Below, piece after piece: positions 1 to 11,214 of a stretch of 64,000 nucleotides of DNA (position 1 is its first letter; the number at the start of each line of letters is the position of its first letter). The stretch is from Pohlia nutans (Eukaryota > Streptophyta > Bryopsida > Bryales > Mniaceae): contig CM040088.1 of NCBI GenBank assembly GCA_022496805.1, positions 2,666,001 through 2,730,000 of the forward strand, given 5' to 3'. The position numbers and the translations under genes were made by a program. The notes below the pieces were generated by a model. The model was not told where the DNA came from. It made no database searches and worked only from the letters and a program-made list of their open reading frames with translations.

Positions 1-103
1 AAAGTTGCCATTGCATTTCATCCCTTTCAACATGTGCTCTATTTCCATTTTAAATCTTAGTTTTTTCAACAAATTGGACTCTTATTATGAAACAGAGGGA
101 GTA
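1..103. mobile_element. Right end of a Stowaway-like MITE, cut by the window edge
   Basis: The sequence ending at 103 reads GAAACAGAGGGAGTA, the usual outward end of Stowaway-type (Tc1/mariner) MITEs, whose inverted repeats resemble CTCCCTCYGT and whose target is TA (102-103). The left end lies outside the window, so no pair can be checked. A complete, very short relative lies at 40658-40741. Confidence 0.4.
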
Positions 104-201
104 ATGAACATCATGACTTTCAACAAACTTTTATTCACAATGGTCTTTTGATAAGCATTACAATTATTACAGTATGGCAGTGAGAGCTACATAAAACAAC
201 C

Positions 202-1068
202 TTAACCCCTAAATGTACAGATCCTTTGAACAGAAGTAGATACTAGCCTCAAGAATAGATAATAGCATGGCTTAGATGTATATGAGGTGTACATGAGAGG
301 ATCATTGCAAGTATAAAATCTATCCAACAAATTTGACATACTTGCATTTGGAGGCCTCTCCAATATTATCATCATCTCCCTATCATAATTGATTTGCATT
401 AATTGGTAGAGATTCTAACCCTTTAATGTCCCAATTCAACACTATTTTCAAAGATGCATTATAAAATGTTTGATGAATAACAAAAATAGAGTTAATATAC
501 AAAGCTAAGTTGTAAATGTCAATGTGAAGATCACATATATACAATTGAATTTATTATAAGTTTTACTAATAAATTTCTATTAAAATTTGAAGATTTTCTT
601 TTGAAATTCAATTTAAAATCCCAAATCAACCAAAATAAAGATAAAAATTGTAGTAATAAATTTGGAATAACATGCATTATGAGATGGTATGATTTTCATT
701 ATTTGATTCTACTTATTTTGGAAAATCATGTTTAAGGTCTCACTTTTTGAACTAAAAATGAAACTTGACATAAACCAATTGTGTTGTTTTTCAAAAAATC
801 ACAATATCTTATTTTGAAGATCCATACAATACAAATGATAGTCAAGTAGCACATAATCAAGAGAAATTTGGATAGATGAAAATTGTCCATGTTTGTAGTA
901 AAAAGAACAATTTGAATTTTGTTCATCGTCCACTATGTGGACACATGCGCGTCAAAGGATTAATAGGCTTGCAAAGATAACCTGAATGAAAACCATTCAA
1001 GATTGTATGAGAAAGTTACAAGGCTTTAAATTTTTCCAGTAGCTAGACGCTAGAACATTTAGGGGTAA
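202..1068. mobile_element. TTAA-flanked MITE (family C), interrupted by a second MITE
   Basis: It begins TTAACCCCTAAATG at 202 and ends ATTTAGGGGTAA at 1068 (one T of the final TTAA lost). Its two halves (202-414 and 960-1068) match, in reverse orientation, the uninterrupted 312-bp copy at 30120-30431. The difference in length is a separate insertion at 415-963. No coding capacity. Confidence 0.8.
415..963. mobile_element. Nested TTAA-flanked MITE inside the family C element
   Basis: The insertion is bounded by CTAA (415-418) and TTAA (960-963). The intact sister copy at 30120-30431 has a single TTAA at the equivalent place, so the insertion duplicated TTAA and the left copy later mutated to CTAA. 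Imperfect inverted ends are CCCTTTAATG on the left and CGTCAAAGG on the right. A 6-bp stem hairpin GTCCAC/GTGGAC lies at 928-942 near the right end. Confidence 0.8.
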
Positions 1069-1089
1069 CCAAGATATATAACACATGTC

Positions 1090-1668
1090 TTAACTCCTAA
1101 ATGCCTACAACCCTCTTCAAATTGGGTTGCTTTTGCAAAAATGCATTTTAAAATGCAATTAAGAAGGATATTTTGAACTTGATGTATGAATAAAAGCTGT
1201 GCATTATGAATCTTGTGCATTTTAGATTCTTTCTATAAAGTTAAATCTATGATTGCAATCACCAATATTTTTGAATGGAACTTGAAACTTAGAATTCAAA
1301 ATTCTTTTGTAATTCAATTTTGAATAAGATATTGACAATCTATGGATATAATTTGTTGTGATGGGTTGAAATGTAATACTCTAACTGTAGTGATTTTTGG
1401 AGATTTTTTGGTTGCTTACTTTTATGAGTTGATTTTTTCAAGAGCACATTTAGACTAAAATCTTCAAATTTTTTGATGGATCACTGCAACATGAAATGAG
1501 GCATAAAAATTTCACAAATCATCCCCTTTCAAATTAATTCTCACATGCATGAAGCTCACTTCCCATAAAATCTATATTAAAAGATTCACACTGCAAAAAG
1601 TGCATGACAGATGAGAAAACGTGGATGAAATGTGTACTTTGTCAAAAAATGGACGATTAGGCAATTAA
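1090..1668. mobile_element. TTAA-flanked MITE, family A (copy 1)
   Basis: Left end TTAACTCCTAAATGCC at 1090. The interior shares the family A core (for example GATATTTTGAACTTGATG and TAAGATATTGACAATC) with the copies at 11215, 21844, 24788, 34256, 43608 and 50670 and the reversed copy ending at 19781. Its last bases run directly into the TTAA that begins the family B element at 1665, and its own right terminal repeat is missing, as if the neighbour had replaced or truncated it. Confidence 0.75.
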
Positions 1669-2208
1669 CCCTAAAGGACAGAGGAGGTAAGGGCAAAACC
1701 TAAATGTGTTATAAAATATTACTTCTGCAACTTTGATGAAGTTTGGTCCAAAAGAGAAAATGAGTAGCACAACGTTTAGTAATTATCTATACTGTCAAAC
1801 TTTCAAAAAATGTTTTAAATACTCATTTAATGAATTTAGAAGCATTCATCGTTGAATATTCCCCCAAATTACAAATTTTATTTTTAGAGCTTGAAATTTG
1901 GTACGATTGGTTAAAACTAAACAATTTTTTCTTCAATGGTCGATGGCAATTTTTTTAAAGGAGAAAATATCATTAATTTCCCGTAATAGTAAGTTTTATA
2001 ATTGTAAAACAATATTGAGGTCTTTGTCTTTGAAAAATTATCCTCGGTGGAGTTAAACTAGAGTTGACATGACTCAAATTGGGTTGGAAAGTAGACTTAA
2101 TTTCCGATTTGAAAATATTTTTTATTTTTTATAAAAATATAATTTTCATCTTGGGCAACCTGTAAAAAAATGGCAGCAAAAATGGTCGTTTGGACACTTA
2201 GGGGTTAA
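1665..2208. mobile_element. TTAA-flanked MITE, family B (copy 1)
   Basis: It starts TTAACCCTAAAGGACAG at 1665 and ends CACTTAGGGGTTAA at 2208 (544 bp). The interior matches, inverted, the copy at 19778-20327, including the block around GAAGTTTGGTCCAAAA. The right end keeps a decayed form of the family B subterminal hairpin (AAAATGGTCG). It is the transposon copy nearest upstream of the HD-Zip gene, ending about 1.35 kb before its ATG. Confidence 0.8.
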
Positions 2209-3446
2209 AGGTTAAACTTTGTACTTCTCCAGCAATATTTATTACACATGCCCATTTATAAATGATGAACCACTCACAAGTCACCAAGGAGAAATAGAAA
2301 TAAGAAAACTTCCCTTTTTTACACTTGAACAAAAAGAATTCATTGTGAAGATTTGGTGTAAAAATTTGCTCATTTTCTGCCAGGTAAGAGATTTGCAGTA
2401 CCTGAAATTACTGTTAATGGAGATTAAAGCAATCAAGTGATGATTTGTACTACGAAGATCAAGTCATCTTGGTCGGGTACAACGGCCATGGAACGAAGTT
2501 CTATTCTTCCACATTCTTCACCAAGGGGCCGTGCTGCTGCACGAGAGCTTCATTCTGTCAGGATTACTTTAATTCCGTCTCTGCACGTATTGATTGAAGC
2601 TTACAGCGATGTCGGAGACGACGACGACGGTGGTGATGGAGTACGGTACTTGTAGAAAACTCCGTCGCAAGTAAAAAATCATTTATTCGTTTGTTTGTTT
2701 GATTCTGGTAAGTAAGTTAATTCACAGAGATATGGCTATGGCAGAACGGTCTCCACTGTGCCAGACGGACGACGACAAGAAGATCCAACGATCGTCCATG
2801 GCCTCAACTGCTGTACAGTGTACCGTCTGAAGCAGCGGATTTAGTCAAAGCGAGTGATGAGGCGGGGCCGGAGAGCGTGTCGGTGGTAAGAAGCAGCGAT
2901 TAGAGACGGGGCTATGCTGGAGAAACATCACGACTGCTTATTAGTATATCCCCTTCCACATTGATTTCATAAAACCGCGTTGATGAGGAGAGTAGTACTC
3001 GCGGGAGAATATTAGTGAAATTGCATACGGCGAGTGAGCCCTGAGTGAATTACCGGTAATTGAATTTTGTGAGGAAACGCGAGCGCGGGGGCCACCATGC
3101 GCGCGGAGCTTTTGCTCTTTGGCTTTTCTCGCTTATGTATTTAGAGCTGCGCCTCACTTGTTTGGAAACCACTCTGAGCTGCTCAGCACTGTACTGAAGG
3201 CTCTCTGTTCGTGCGCTCCACAGTTAGAGCGCTCTGAATTCTGTGTGTGTGAGGGAGAGAGGGAGAGAGGTAGAGAGGGGGAGAGATAGGAGTCTTGGAG
3301 ATGCAGTGATTTTTTATTTTTTATTTTTCGAAAGATAGTGGGGGAGATTTTTTGTGATAGACGGGGTTTGGTTTTGGTGAGTGGAGATCTGTGGATTGCT
3401 GTAGAGGAGAGGTGTTGTTAGCAGCGACGCTGGAAACACAGATTCA
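2209..3446 (+). promoter_or_regulatory. Upstream region and probable 5' leader of the HD-Zip gene
   Basis: No coding exon was recognised here. From about 2450 base composition is less AT-rich than in the flanking transposon DNA. A GA-rich tract (about 3249-3292, GAGAGAGGGAGAGAGG type) lies 280-320 bp before the start codon; such tracts are common in plant 5' leaders and are bound by GAGA/BPC factors in other plants. A three-codon upstream ORF (ATG CAG TGA, 3301-3309) follows it. The transcription start cannot be fixed from sequence. Confidence 0.4.
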
Positions 3447-3506
3447 ATGCGGGGACTCGTCGGCACGGCAATGTTGGGATACGCAAACGTGTTCGAGTAC
3501 TATTAG
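3447..3506 (+). promoter_or_regulatory. Upstream ORF of 19 codons in the HD-Zip leader
   Basis: ATG at 3447 opens a frame of 19 codons closed by TAG at 3504-3506, 61 bp before the HD-Zip ATG at 3568 and in a different reading frame. The peptide ends VFEYY. HD-Zip I genes are among those with conserved-peptide upstream ORFs in angiosperms (ATHB1). Whether this one is in the mRNA or conserved is unknown. Confidence 0.35.
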
Positions 3507-3567
3507 TCAGTCAGTAGAGTTGCCTGCGGCTGTGTATCTCACGACGAGTGCCACTGCCTGGTCAGAG

Positions 3568-5088
3568 ATGGCGAACCGAGGCTACAGTGGTTCCAATGTC
3601 ATGCTAGTGCGAAACGAGAGCTCGAACGACGTGTCCTTGGTTGCCATGCTTGCTTCTTGTTCTCCTGTTGCGCTTCAAGGTTAGTTATCACAGTGCACAG
3701 ACGGGATAAATGTATATATATTCTCTCTTTCTGTTGGGAATCTCAACACTACATTACTTTGAATCTGAAACTAATTTTCATTTGTGAATAGGAGTCCCCG
3801 CATTGAACGTGCAAATCGTGTTCTAACGCAGGAGTAACTTGCAGGAAGAGAGGTTTTTAGAACACGATTTTTTTTGTGTATGATATGAGTCAGAATTGCT
3901 CTCTGTTTTTGTCACAGTAAAATGGAATGTGCTGGCAATCTCGTTTCTCTAACTGATCTTCTTTGGTCACGCATTGTGCAGTGCAACGCGCAGGTGGAGG
4001 CTTAGAGGATGCCGTGGCCAGTTGTGGTCAAAAGCGCTTTTTCTCTCCCATGTTCGAAACGTCGACGGGTGAAGATCCAGGGGAAGAGGATACCGGCGAT
4101 GACTGCACACAACACAGTGTGGAGAAGAAGAGACGACTTTCGTTTGATCAAGTCCGGTCACTCGAGAAGAGCTTCGAGATAGAGAATAAGCTTGAGCCGG
4201 AGAGGAAAATGCAGCTTGCAAAGGATCTCGGGCTTATGCCGAGACAAGTGGCGGTGTGGTTCCAGAACCGCCGCGCACGCTGGAAAACCAAACAGTTGGA
4301 ACGGGATTACGACGTCCTCACCGCCGATTACAACCGCCTGAAAACTGATTTCGATGCAGTCCTCGAGGAGAAGCAGAAGCTTCAGATCGAGGTGAGAGGC
4401 TTTAATCACACCGCGACTCTTCCACTTCTAACCATTGATAAAAATTCGTAAAACTCTCGCGAAGTTCGATATTTGTTGAACCTACTCTGTATTCGTGTCA
4501 CATTGCATCCAATGGAAATCTTGAGCTCATCGTTCCGTAATCGTTGCGTGCTTCGCAGCTGAATTTAATTTCGATTCTTTTTGGTTGTCTTGACAGATTG
4601 ACTGCCTGACGGGAAAGCTGCAAACCGCACAGGCCGTCATCAGCGATCTACCAGAGAAAGACAAGAAATCGAAAACACCGTCGGATGAGTCTGTAAAGCA
4701 GGAAATGCTCCCCGAGCTTACGAATGGCACCAACGAGGTGTGTAAGGAGGAAGGTTCCGGAGAAGGTTCTGGGGAAGGTTCGAGCCGGGAGACAATAAGC
4801 TCCGGCAGTGCTTCCAGCGAAATACTGAATGTGGACAGCCCTCGCACGATGGACAGTGGCGGCCCGGCCCCGCTCGTCGTCCCTATCAATTTGTATGCAG
4901 AGATCGACTCCAATGCCATCATTCATTTCCAGAGCGACAACCTCTGCGACCAAATGCTCCCTCCTCTCGATTGCTCGCGCATCATTTCCGTGAAGCCTGA
5001 GGATGGCTCCTTCCAAGACGACTCTTGTAATTACATTTTGTCGCAGTTGGAGGATGAGAAGGGACTACCGTGGTGGGAATGGCCGTGA
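3568..5088 (+). CDS. HD-Zip class I transcription factor (three exons, 337 aa)
   Basis: A nuclear homeodomain-leucine zipper protein expected to bind CAATNATTG-type pseudopalindromes as a dimer. Exons by splice-site and frame agreement: 3568-3679, 3982-4391, 4597-5088; both introns are GT-AG (phase 1, then phase 0). The start at 3568 (MANRGYSG) is the first in-frame ATG; the frame upstream of it has no ATG. The homeodomain covers about residues 85-145, with recognition helix [10 protein letters not shown] at 130-139. The zipper follows at once, with heptads L143, L150, L157, V164, L171 and L178; the second intron falls inside it after residue 174. The C-terminal part holds Gly/Glu/Ser repeats, a long acidic stretch and the end PWWEWP, a tryptophan-rich tail typical of HD-Zip I activation motifs. 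No START or MEKHLA domain is present, which excludes classes III and IV, and no N-terminal EAR or zipper-flanking CPSCE motif, which argues against class II. Confidence 0.93.
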
Positions 5089-6069
5089 ATTGACCTGCGG
5101 TCATTTCGGTTTCCAATCGCCATGACGTACTCCTTACCCTCATTATGCTATACATAGCTACCTATCCATCTTCCGATCTTCGTCTTCAAGCTAAATTAAT
5201 TTTTTCGTCGTAGAGGCTGTCTCATCGTGAGAGCACGAATACATTGCGTTTTTCGTGCAGCTTGCACATACAAATTTTTAGAGATAGAGATTTATAAGAT
5301 ACAGGTCCCTGCTGTTGCAATTCATGTAACATCAAACCGAATAATTTTTGCTCAACCTCCAGCCATACGTATTCTAGTTTACAATAGACGTTATGGACTC
5401 GACTGGCTGCAAGTAAGTTAGTAAGCAAGGTAAATGGGGAAACAATGAAGCTGAATGTGTCCGATTTGAGATAGGTGTGCTTTTTCTGCAAATAAGCTCT
5501 TCAGGAGTACTTCCCATCCGGAGTATTCACATATGCGTGAGCGTCACAGAGAAGTAGACTTACATGTACATAATTAAATTGTTATTATTTCCATGTGGTT
5601 TTGAACCATCGCTTGTTGCAAGCACTTTCGCTAATAAATTTTCCCTTAGGGTGTACGTGCTTTCTTTTCTTTTCATTTGTGTTTTTTTGTTGCAGTGTGC
5701 GCTGACGATTCTCTTTTCCAACAGATTTGCATCGGGAGATCGATGCTGCAGATCCGCGAGCTTGTTAATCAACAGGTGAGCTCATGCAGACCAGTGCCTA
5801 CAGGAGTGAGTTAAGTGGTGTACTTGGATTCATACAGAATCGTCTGACGAATATGAATATCGCCGGTTGTACCTTCCCTGGAACATTCAGGCAACTTGCC
5901 CTTGCCTGAATGTCGGGTGGAGCAGGTCAAGCATTCGTTAACTGTTGTGAGGGAGCATTTTCTTCAACACGTTTTACCGTCAAATCTAATTCTGTGACGC
6001 TACGGCACTCTTGCCATTGAAGCTCATGCCTCAAGAGCAGGTTCCCACTTGAAATCAAGCACCAGCATA
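5089..6069. other. 3' flank of the HD-Zip gene, no other gene seen
   Basis: This must contain the 3' UTR and polyadenylation site. AATAAA occurs at about 5633, but no site can be assigned with confidence. Short ORFs on both strands lack recognisable protein character. Confidence 0.4.
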
Positions 6070-6631
6070 TTAACCCTTTCAACGCCACACACTAAAAATA
6101 GATTTTTTTCCGTAGATACCAAATTCATTAAAATTTGCTAAAAATATTTTGATCTTCACACAATATTATAAATAGGACTTTGAGCTTATTCCACAAAATT
6201 TGGGATGAAAATCATAGGCATGGATGAGAACAATGCTTGTATTTATCAAGATTCATTTAGTGTCCAAATTTATGTTTACATATATGTTTTATACTATTGT
6301 ATAGTTAAGCACAATAGTGTAATTAAATTTGGCATCATAAACAACAATTCTCTAGATGGCAAAATACAACCAAACTATTTGTAGAAAGTGCTTATTTTGA
6401 ACAAAAGTGCATTTATTTATCACCAACAAATCAACCATTTTGACTCATTTTCATCCATTTATGATGGTTTGCTCCAAATCTACATGAAAGTGATAAAACA
6501 TATTTGTTTCACTTGTGCCGCTTGCTTGAAAAATGAAAAATTGCAAAAATTTCCTAATCATGAGAAAAGAGAACAAAGGCAAAAAGGCAAGCAAAACCAG
6601 GTGCACATAACGGGCTCTGATTTCCTCCTAG
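6070..6631. mobile_element. Possible TTAA-type element, left end only
   Basis: TTAACCCTTTCAACG at 6070 resembles the terminal repeat of the nested element at 415 (TAACCCTTTAATG). No matching right end was found before the different MITE at 6632, so the element may be truncated or the match fortuitous. Confidence 0.3.
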
Positions 6632-6803
6632 CATAACATTCAGTAGCCTTCATGCCTGCTGCCTTTCCTTCATGCACTCTCCTCATTACCTTGAACCTTC
6701 ATCTGTCTACTTAGCTACTGATGAGGTACTATTGGCTGTGTAATATTCCACACTATCTACTATAGAGCCAAGGCAAAGACAATGCATGCTGCTGAATGTT
6801 ATG
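6632..6803. mobile_element. 172-bp MITE with CATAACATTCAG inverted ends (copy 1)
   Basis: It begins CATAACATTCAG (6632) and ends CTGAATGTTATG (6803), a perfect 12-bp terminal inverted repeat. The interior (CTTCATGCC, CTTAGCTACTGATGA, ACTATAGAGCCAAGGCA) recurs at 62691-62852 and, interrupted, at 28431-28789. Target duplications are not clear. Confidence 0.75.
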
Positions 6804-7347
6804 AGTTAATTTATTGCAAGTAGTTAATTGATTTTCTTTAACAACATGTTCTGTGTGAGCATAGACCATGGCCTATAATTCATTTTAAATCTAAGTAAGA
6901 CAAGGTGCTGCATGTTATGTTCACCGAAGGATTTCCATTTTCCATATCAAGATGCTAACCCATATCAGCCTTGGAACTAATTATTTACATCATTGGGTTG
7001 AACAATGTTTTGAAGGCATGGGCAGAATATGTATGAAGGAGTGAAACATGTGGTGCCGCACTTGCTCTGGATTATTGGAATATAAATGTGTGGAACGAAT
7101 AGATCAATATATGGAGCTGAGTTTTATTGTCTCTGTCCTTCCAGGGGAGAGACTACAGAAACGCTTTGTTTTTGAGGAGTTATCAGGAGTTACGTGCCTG
7201 AACAGTAAAAAGAAGCCGTAAAAATAAAATTGGGGTCAATACTAAGGCAGAGACTTCGCGACTAGCCACTTGTTATACTTAGAAATTCAGGTCCCTGTCA
7301 CTGTAATGCCTCTTGCAGACTGTGTCAACCTCAGGATGGGTTTTACC
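6804..7347. other. Intergenic DNA, nothing recognised
   Basis: No ORF of protein-like composition, RNA gene or repeat could be identified on either strand. Confidence 0.4.
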
Positions 7348-7606
7348 TCATATATGGATCAAAACTACACTAAATAGTGTATTTAGTGTGAGATAATTAT
7401 AAGATTTGAAAATGTTATAGATTTTTACTCTCGACAATTTTTTTTACCAAAGACATTGTTTCCAATACTATTGAAAGATCCCCATCTTGACCAATATAGA
7501 GGGTAAAAAAATTGGTCAACAGTAAAAACTTACAACATGTTTATGTAAATTAGTGTATCTCACACTAAATACACTATTTAGAGTAGTGTTTTTAGGTCAT
7601 ATATGG
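7348..7606. mobile_element. Mutator-like MITE with a perfect 10-bp target duplication
   Basis: The element (7358-7596, 239 bp) is flanked by TCATATATGG on both sides (7348-7357 and 7597-7606). Its ends carry inverted repeats of about 37 bp containing CTAAATAGTGTATTTAGTGT at each end. A 9-11 bp duplication with long inverted repeats is the mark of MULE-derived MITEs. Confidence 0.8.
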
Positions 7607-9053
7607 GAAACCTAAACTATATATTTGTAAACACATTCAGTGAAACCATATAAGGTAACTCACCCCGTACCCGCTAGTGACTCAAACCCGCCATTTATTT
7701 CAACCCCCCACTTCTGCCCCTAGTTGCTCCATCACCAACATTCTCACTTGCTATTTGCAGGTTTCTATTGGTTAAAACCCCTTACTTTTCTTGGGCGCTT
7801 ACGGGAGGTATCTAGTAGCACAAATAGGTTAAACATGGCAGACCACTTTGAAAATTCATAATTAATTCATATTTTATCGAGAATAGGGTAGGACATCTTA
7901 ACCGTTGTTCTATGGCAAAGCTTGATGAAAGTGCAAGGCTACTAAAGGTGGACATGATGCCCATTACCACCCTCATGTATTGAAAGCGTACATTCTAAAA
8001 CACAAGTATACACCCCTGGTACATTTAGGAAAATTTGTTAAATGGATGGTAATGGGTACTGTATGTCTACCGTAACAGTGTTTTGATATTCCCATGTGCA
8101 CCAAACATCTGACTGCCCCACGAGTGTTGTGCAAACATTCATTGGATTTCCTTAAATTTCTATGTGCATCCCTGGCTCTCTTACAACCTTGCTCCATCAT
8201 AACCAGTGATGAGCACATGATGTCCATCTCTGTATCATATACTACTACAGATGTTTTCTGTTTTTCTTCTTCAAGTTTTTTAATTTTTTAATTTTTTAGA
8301 AACAAACTGTAGGCCACTTTACTTCGAATGATGCTTTGATGACTCTCCTGTTTCGTGTAAACTCGCGGAGCACAGAGAAAGCTCTCAAATTCGCCAGGCT
8401 TTAGAAGCCTGTCTCTTTCGCAACTGTTGGCGGGTTTCTGTATAATGTACCCAGCCATCAGGGTCAGGAGCTCTTGGCAAATTATTATTATTTTTGTCCA
8501 AGCGGTCTCAGTGGATTTTTTGGAAGATTCTATGAATATTTTCAAAGACTATCTTGTTCATCTTAAAATTTTATTTAAAAAAAATTGAAAACATGATTTC
8601 CTACAGATTTGGGTTTCTCTTTTTAGAATTATTTTTTGTTGACCTTTACGGTTGGGTATAATACAACTCAACTACAGTGCAAATAGAGAGATAGGACAAC
8701 AAATTCCTATTTACTGAAATGGATCCTAAACATAACATTTTTCAGTAGGTTAAGAGTCACACCCTTCTCCTCCTAAGAAGAATCATCATTCTAGACAATA
8801 TTTGTGAGGTGGAAAAAGGACAAAACAATAAAAATTTGAAAACTAAGTCATATGACGAGTCCATCTGAAGTTAAAGATTGTAACAATTCCCTTGAATCCT
8901 TGACAAGGTGCAAGGTGCAATGATTCTAATTGGATCAAGGCCAATTCTTTGCACGAGAAAAGGGTGTGATGCACTACTCGCTTAGGAATCTTATGAATAA
9001 GATGAATATATATATTACGAAATGGATCTCTCAACTTTGTTGTCATATAATGT
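7607..9053. other. Intergenic DNA, nothing recognised
   Basis: The only repeat noticed is at about 7985-8055, which resembles one unit of the tandem array at 9054-9230 (ACATTCTA, GGTACATTTAGG). No credible gene. Confidence 0.4.
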
Positions 9054-9230
9054 GGTGTACATTCTAGAACACAAAATATACGCTATTGGTACACGAGGGT
9101 GGATTTGAGGCGGTGGTATATATGCTAGGACACAAATATACACTATTGGTACATTAGGGTGGAATTGTGGCCATGGAATATATTCTAGAACATAAACATA
9201 TATTATTAGTACATGAAGGCAAAATTGTTA
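9054..9230. repeat. Diverged tandem repeat, three units of about 60 bp
   Basis: Units begin near 9054, 9113 and 9173, each with the order TCTAGAACA (or GCTAGGACA), AATATAC, TATTGGTACA and AGGGTGGA or a variant. A related single unit lies about 1 kb upstream at 7985-8055, so the repeat was dispersed before or after local amplification. Confidence 0.65.
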
Positions 9231-10060
9231 AATGGATGTCAATTGGTACTTTCATCTTGTGGCAAATCCACTCTCTATTACATACTAGTATGTTATATTT
9301 AATTTTTCTCATATTTAAAAATGCAATTAGACATTCACCGTTTGATGTCTTGAGTCTTCCATGGGGTAAAGATTCTTGACTAGGGAAATTGTTGATGTAT
9401 TCACTTTTGCAATTGAATGCAATTTTGTTTTTTTACAATCTTCTTGAGTGATTGTGAGAGCTCATCCTTCTCTAAAACCCAAAAAAGATATCAATAGACT
9501 TACATTACGTAGCTTCATTGGTAGTAACTTTAATCTCCATGTTAAATAAAGTCCTTTGGAAAAAAACTTGAAATGAAGGTGACCATTTATAAAAATTATG
9601 GCATTTGGACTTCGTGACTTATATATGACATATGTGAAAAACATTATTTATAAAAATGGACTTTTCAGCAAATTGTTTTGAAAGTAACATTTCAAAATAG
9701 AACTGCAAGTGAATTATAAGCGCAAGGACAATAAAATAATCACATAAAGTTATTTTAAATTTTAAAGTATGTTTGAATAAAAATTTATTTAATTTTTTTA
9801 TGAAAGTAGAGTCTTTATGTTATTTGTAAATACAACAATCTAATATACACTATAAAAATTTGTCAATTGTCAAGGTAGATTTTTTTGAAAAGGAAGATTT
9901 TTAGATTGTGGACTGTCCAACACCTGTCAACTGGTATGACCTGACACGGTCAATTCAAGACAGTGTCAATTCAAGACAGTGTCTAAAGTAAATATACCCT
10001 ACATCAATGTGCTGGTGACAATTCTACGTTATGAGTCATGGGCATGACAAATTATTGCAA
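9231..10060. other. AT-rich intergenic DNA, nothing recognised
   Basis: Low-complexity AT-rich sequence without a supported gene. A short direct repeat, GTCAATTCAAGACAGT, occurs twice in tandem near 9950-9980. Confidence 0.4.
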
Positions 10061-10163
10061 GACAGAACAGTTGTCAAACGGCTATTACATCTCAATACTT
10101 TCTAGATTTGACAGAGAGCAGTTGTCATACGGCTATCACATCTCAATTCTTTTTAGATTTGAC
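10061..10163. repeat. Tandem duplication, unit about 51 bp
   Basis: Two adjacent units share CAGTTGTCA-ACGGCTAT-ACATCTCAAT and end in TAGATTTGAC, with few differences. No further copies were seen. Confidence 0.7.
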
Positions 10164-11214
10164 ATATGCAAGTGATATAACATTCTTTTATGTAATTTAT
10201 GAAACAAAATACAATGCTCACATACATTGGTACTTCATTTTGAGAGAAGGGCCGCCCTACTGTGTTGAAAAGTGTTATTTTAAAGAATGAATATCAATTA
10301 AGATTGATGTCTTGCCATTATGATAGAAACTACACATTCTCAGGGGATTCATTTGCGCTCCTCTTTTGCTCGTCTTGTGCTCTTTTTCCTCTCCTTTTGC
10401 ATTCCTCTTTTACTCCCCTTGCGCTCTTGTGAATCACTATGGCAAACTAGGTGAACTTGTTTTTACAGGTGTACTTCCCCATGGTGTTACTCGATCCTGC
10501 TGATGATTGGCGCTTCGCATTGGGAGATGGGGCGCAGATGATGGAGCTTCTTTGCTACCTTGGAGCTGTGTGCAAATTGTAGAGGGGCGCATGTGAGGAG
10601 ACCGTGCGGTGCGCCTCGCGTTTTTGGACTTGGATGCAGTTCTGCCTACGCGAAAGTGATTGACAACATAGGGACAGAGACGAAGTATTTGCATAGAACG
10701 TACCTTGCCAATCGGAGTCGTTGTCGAAGTGATGGTTTATGGAGGTGGAGTTGAGCGAGAAGATGCGCACGGAACCGTCGAATGCGTTGTCTGTACCAGA
10801 GCTTATTGTGTTGCGGTCACAGCTACAGCGAAGGTCTCACTATGATCAAAGGTGAAGGTTGTGTGTCTTTTTTATTAGAAGGGAGGGGTGGTTTTGCAGG
10901 GTTTGAGAAGCTGTTGTTTAGTGTGAGTGGTTGCTCTGTTAGAGCGCTAGGTTTTGATCAAGGTCAAAGCTTTGAAAATCTCCTAGGGCTTGTTTTTTAT
11001 TTATGACATTTAGCACCATAAACCATATGCACTACCATGTCATAATCTAAAAATTATTAAAAATATAGCATGCCCAAAGAACATTCTAAATCCAATTTAT
11101 AACTAAACACAAGGTATATTAAAATAGAAAAAAAAACTAAGAATATGTAATGATACCTAGGGTATAGTAAAATATTAAACAAAAAATTATATAAACCCCT
11201 CTTCCCCGCCCCCC
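10164..11214. other. Intergenic DNA with a GC-richer patch, no gene assigned
   Basis: 10330-10980 is less AT-rich than its surroundings and has overlapping open frames on both strands (for example 10437-10694 minus, 10560-10754 plus). None shows a known domain, consistent splice sites or a convincing start. It could be a decayed gene or a promoter fragment; I cannot tell. Confidence 0.35.

Noticed and set aside
4158..5016. Minus-strand ORFs across the HD-Zip exons
   Set aside because: They are antisense frames of the GC-richer coding exons; the plus strand has the homeodomain and consistent splice sites.
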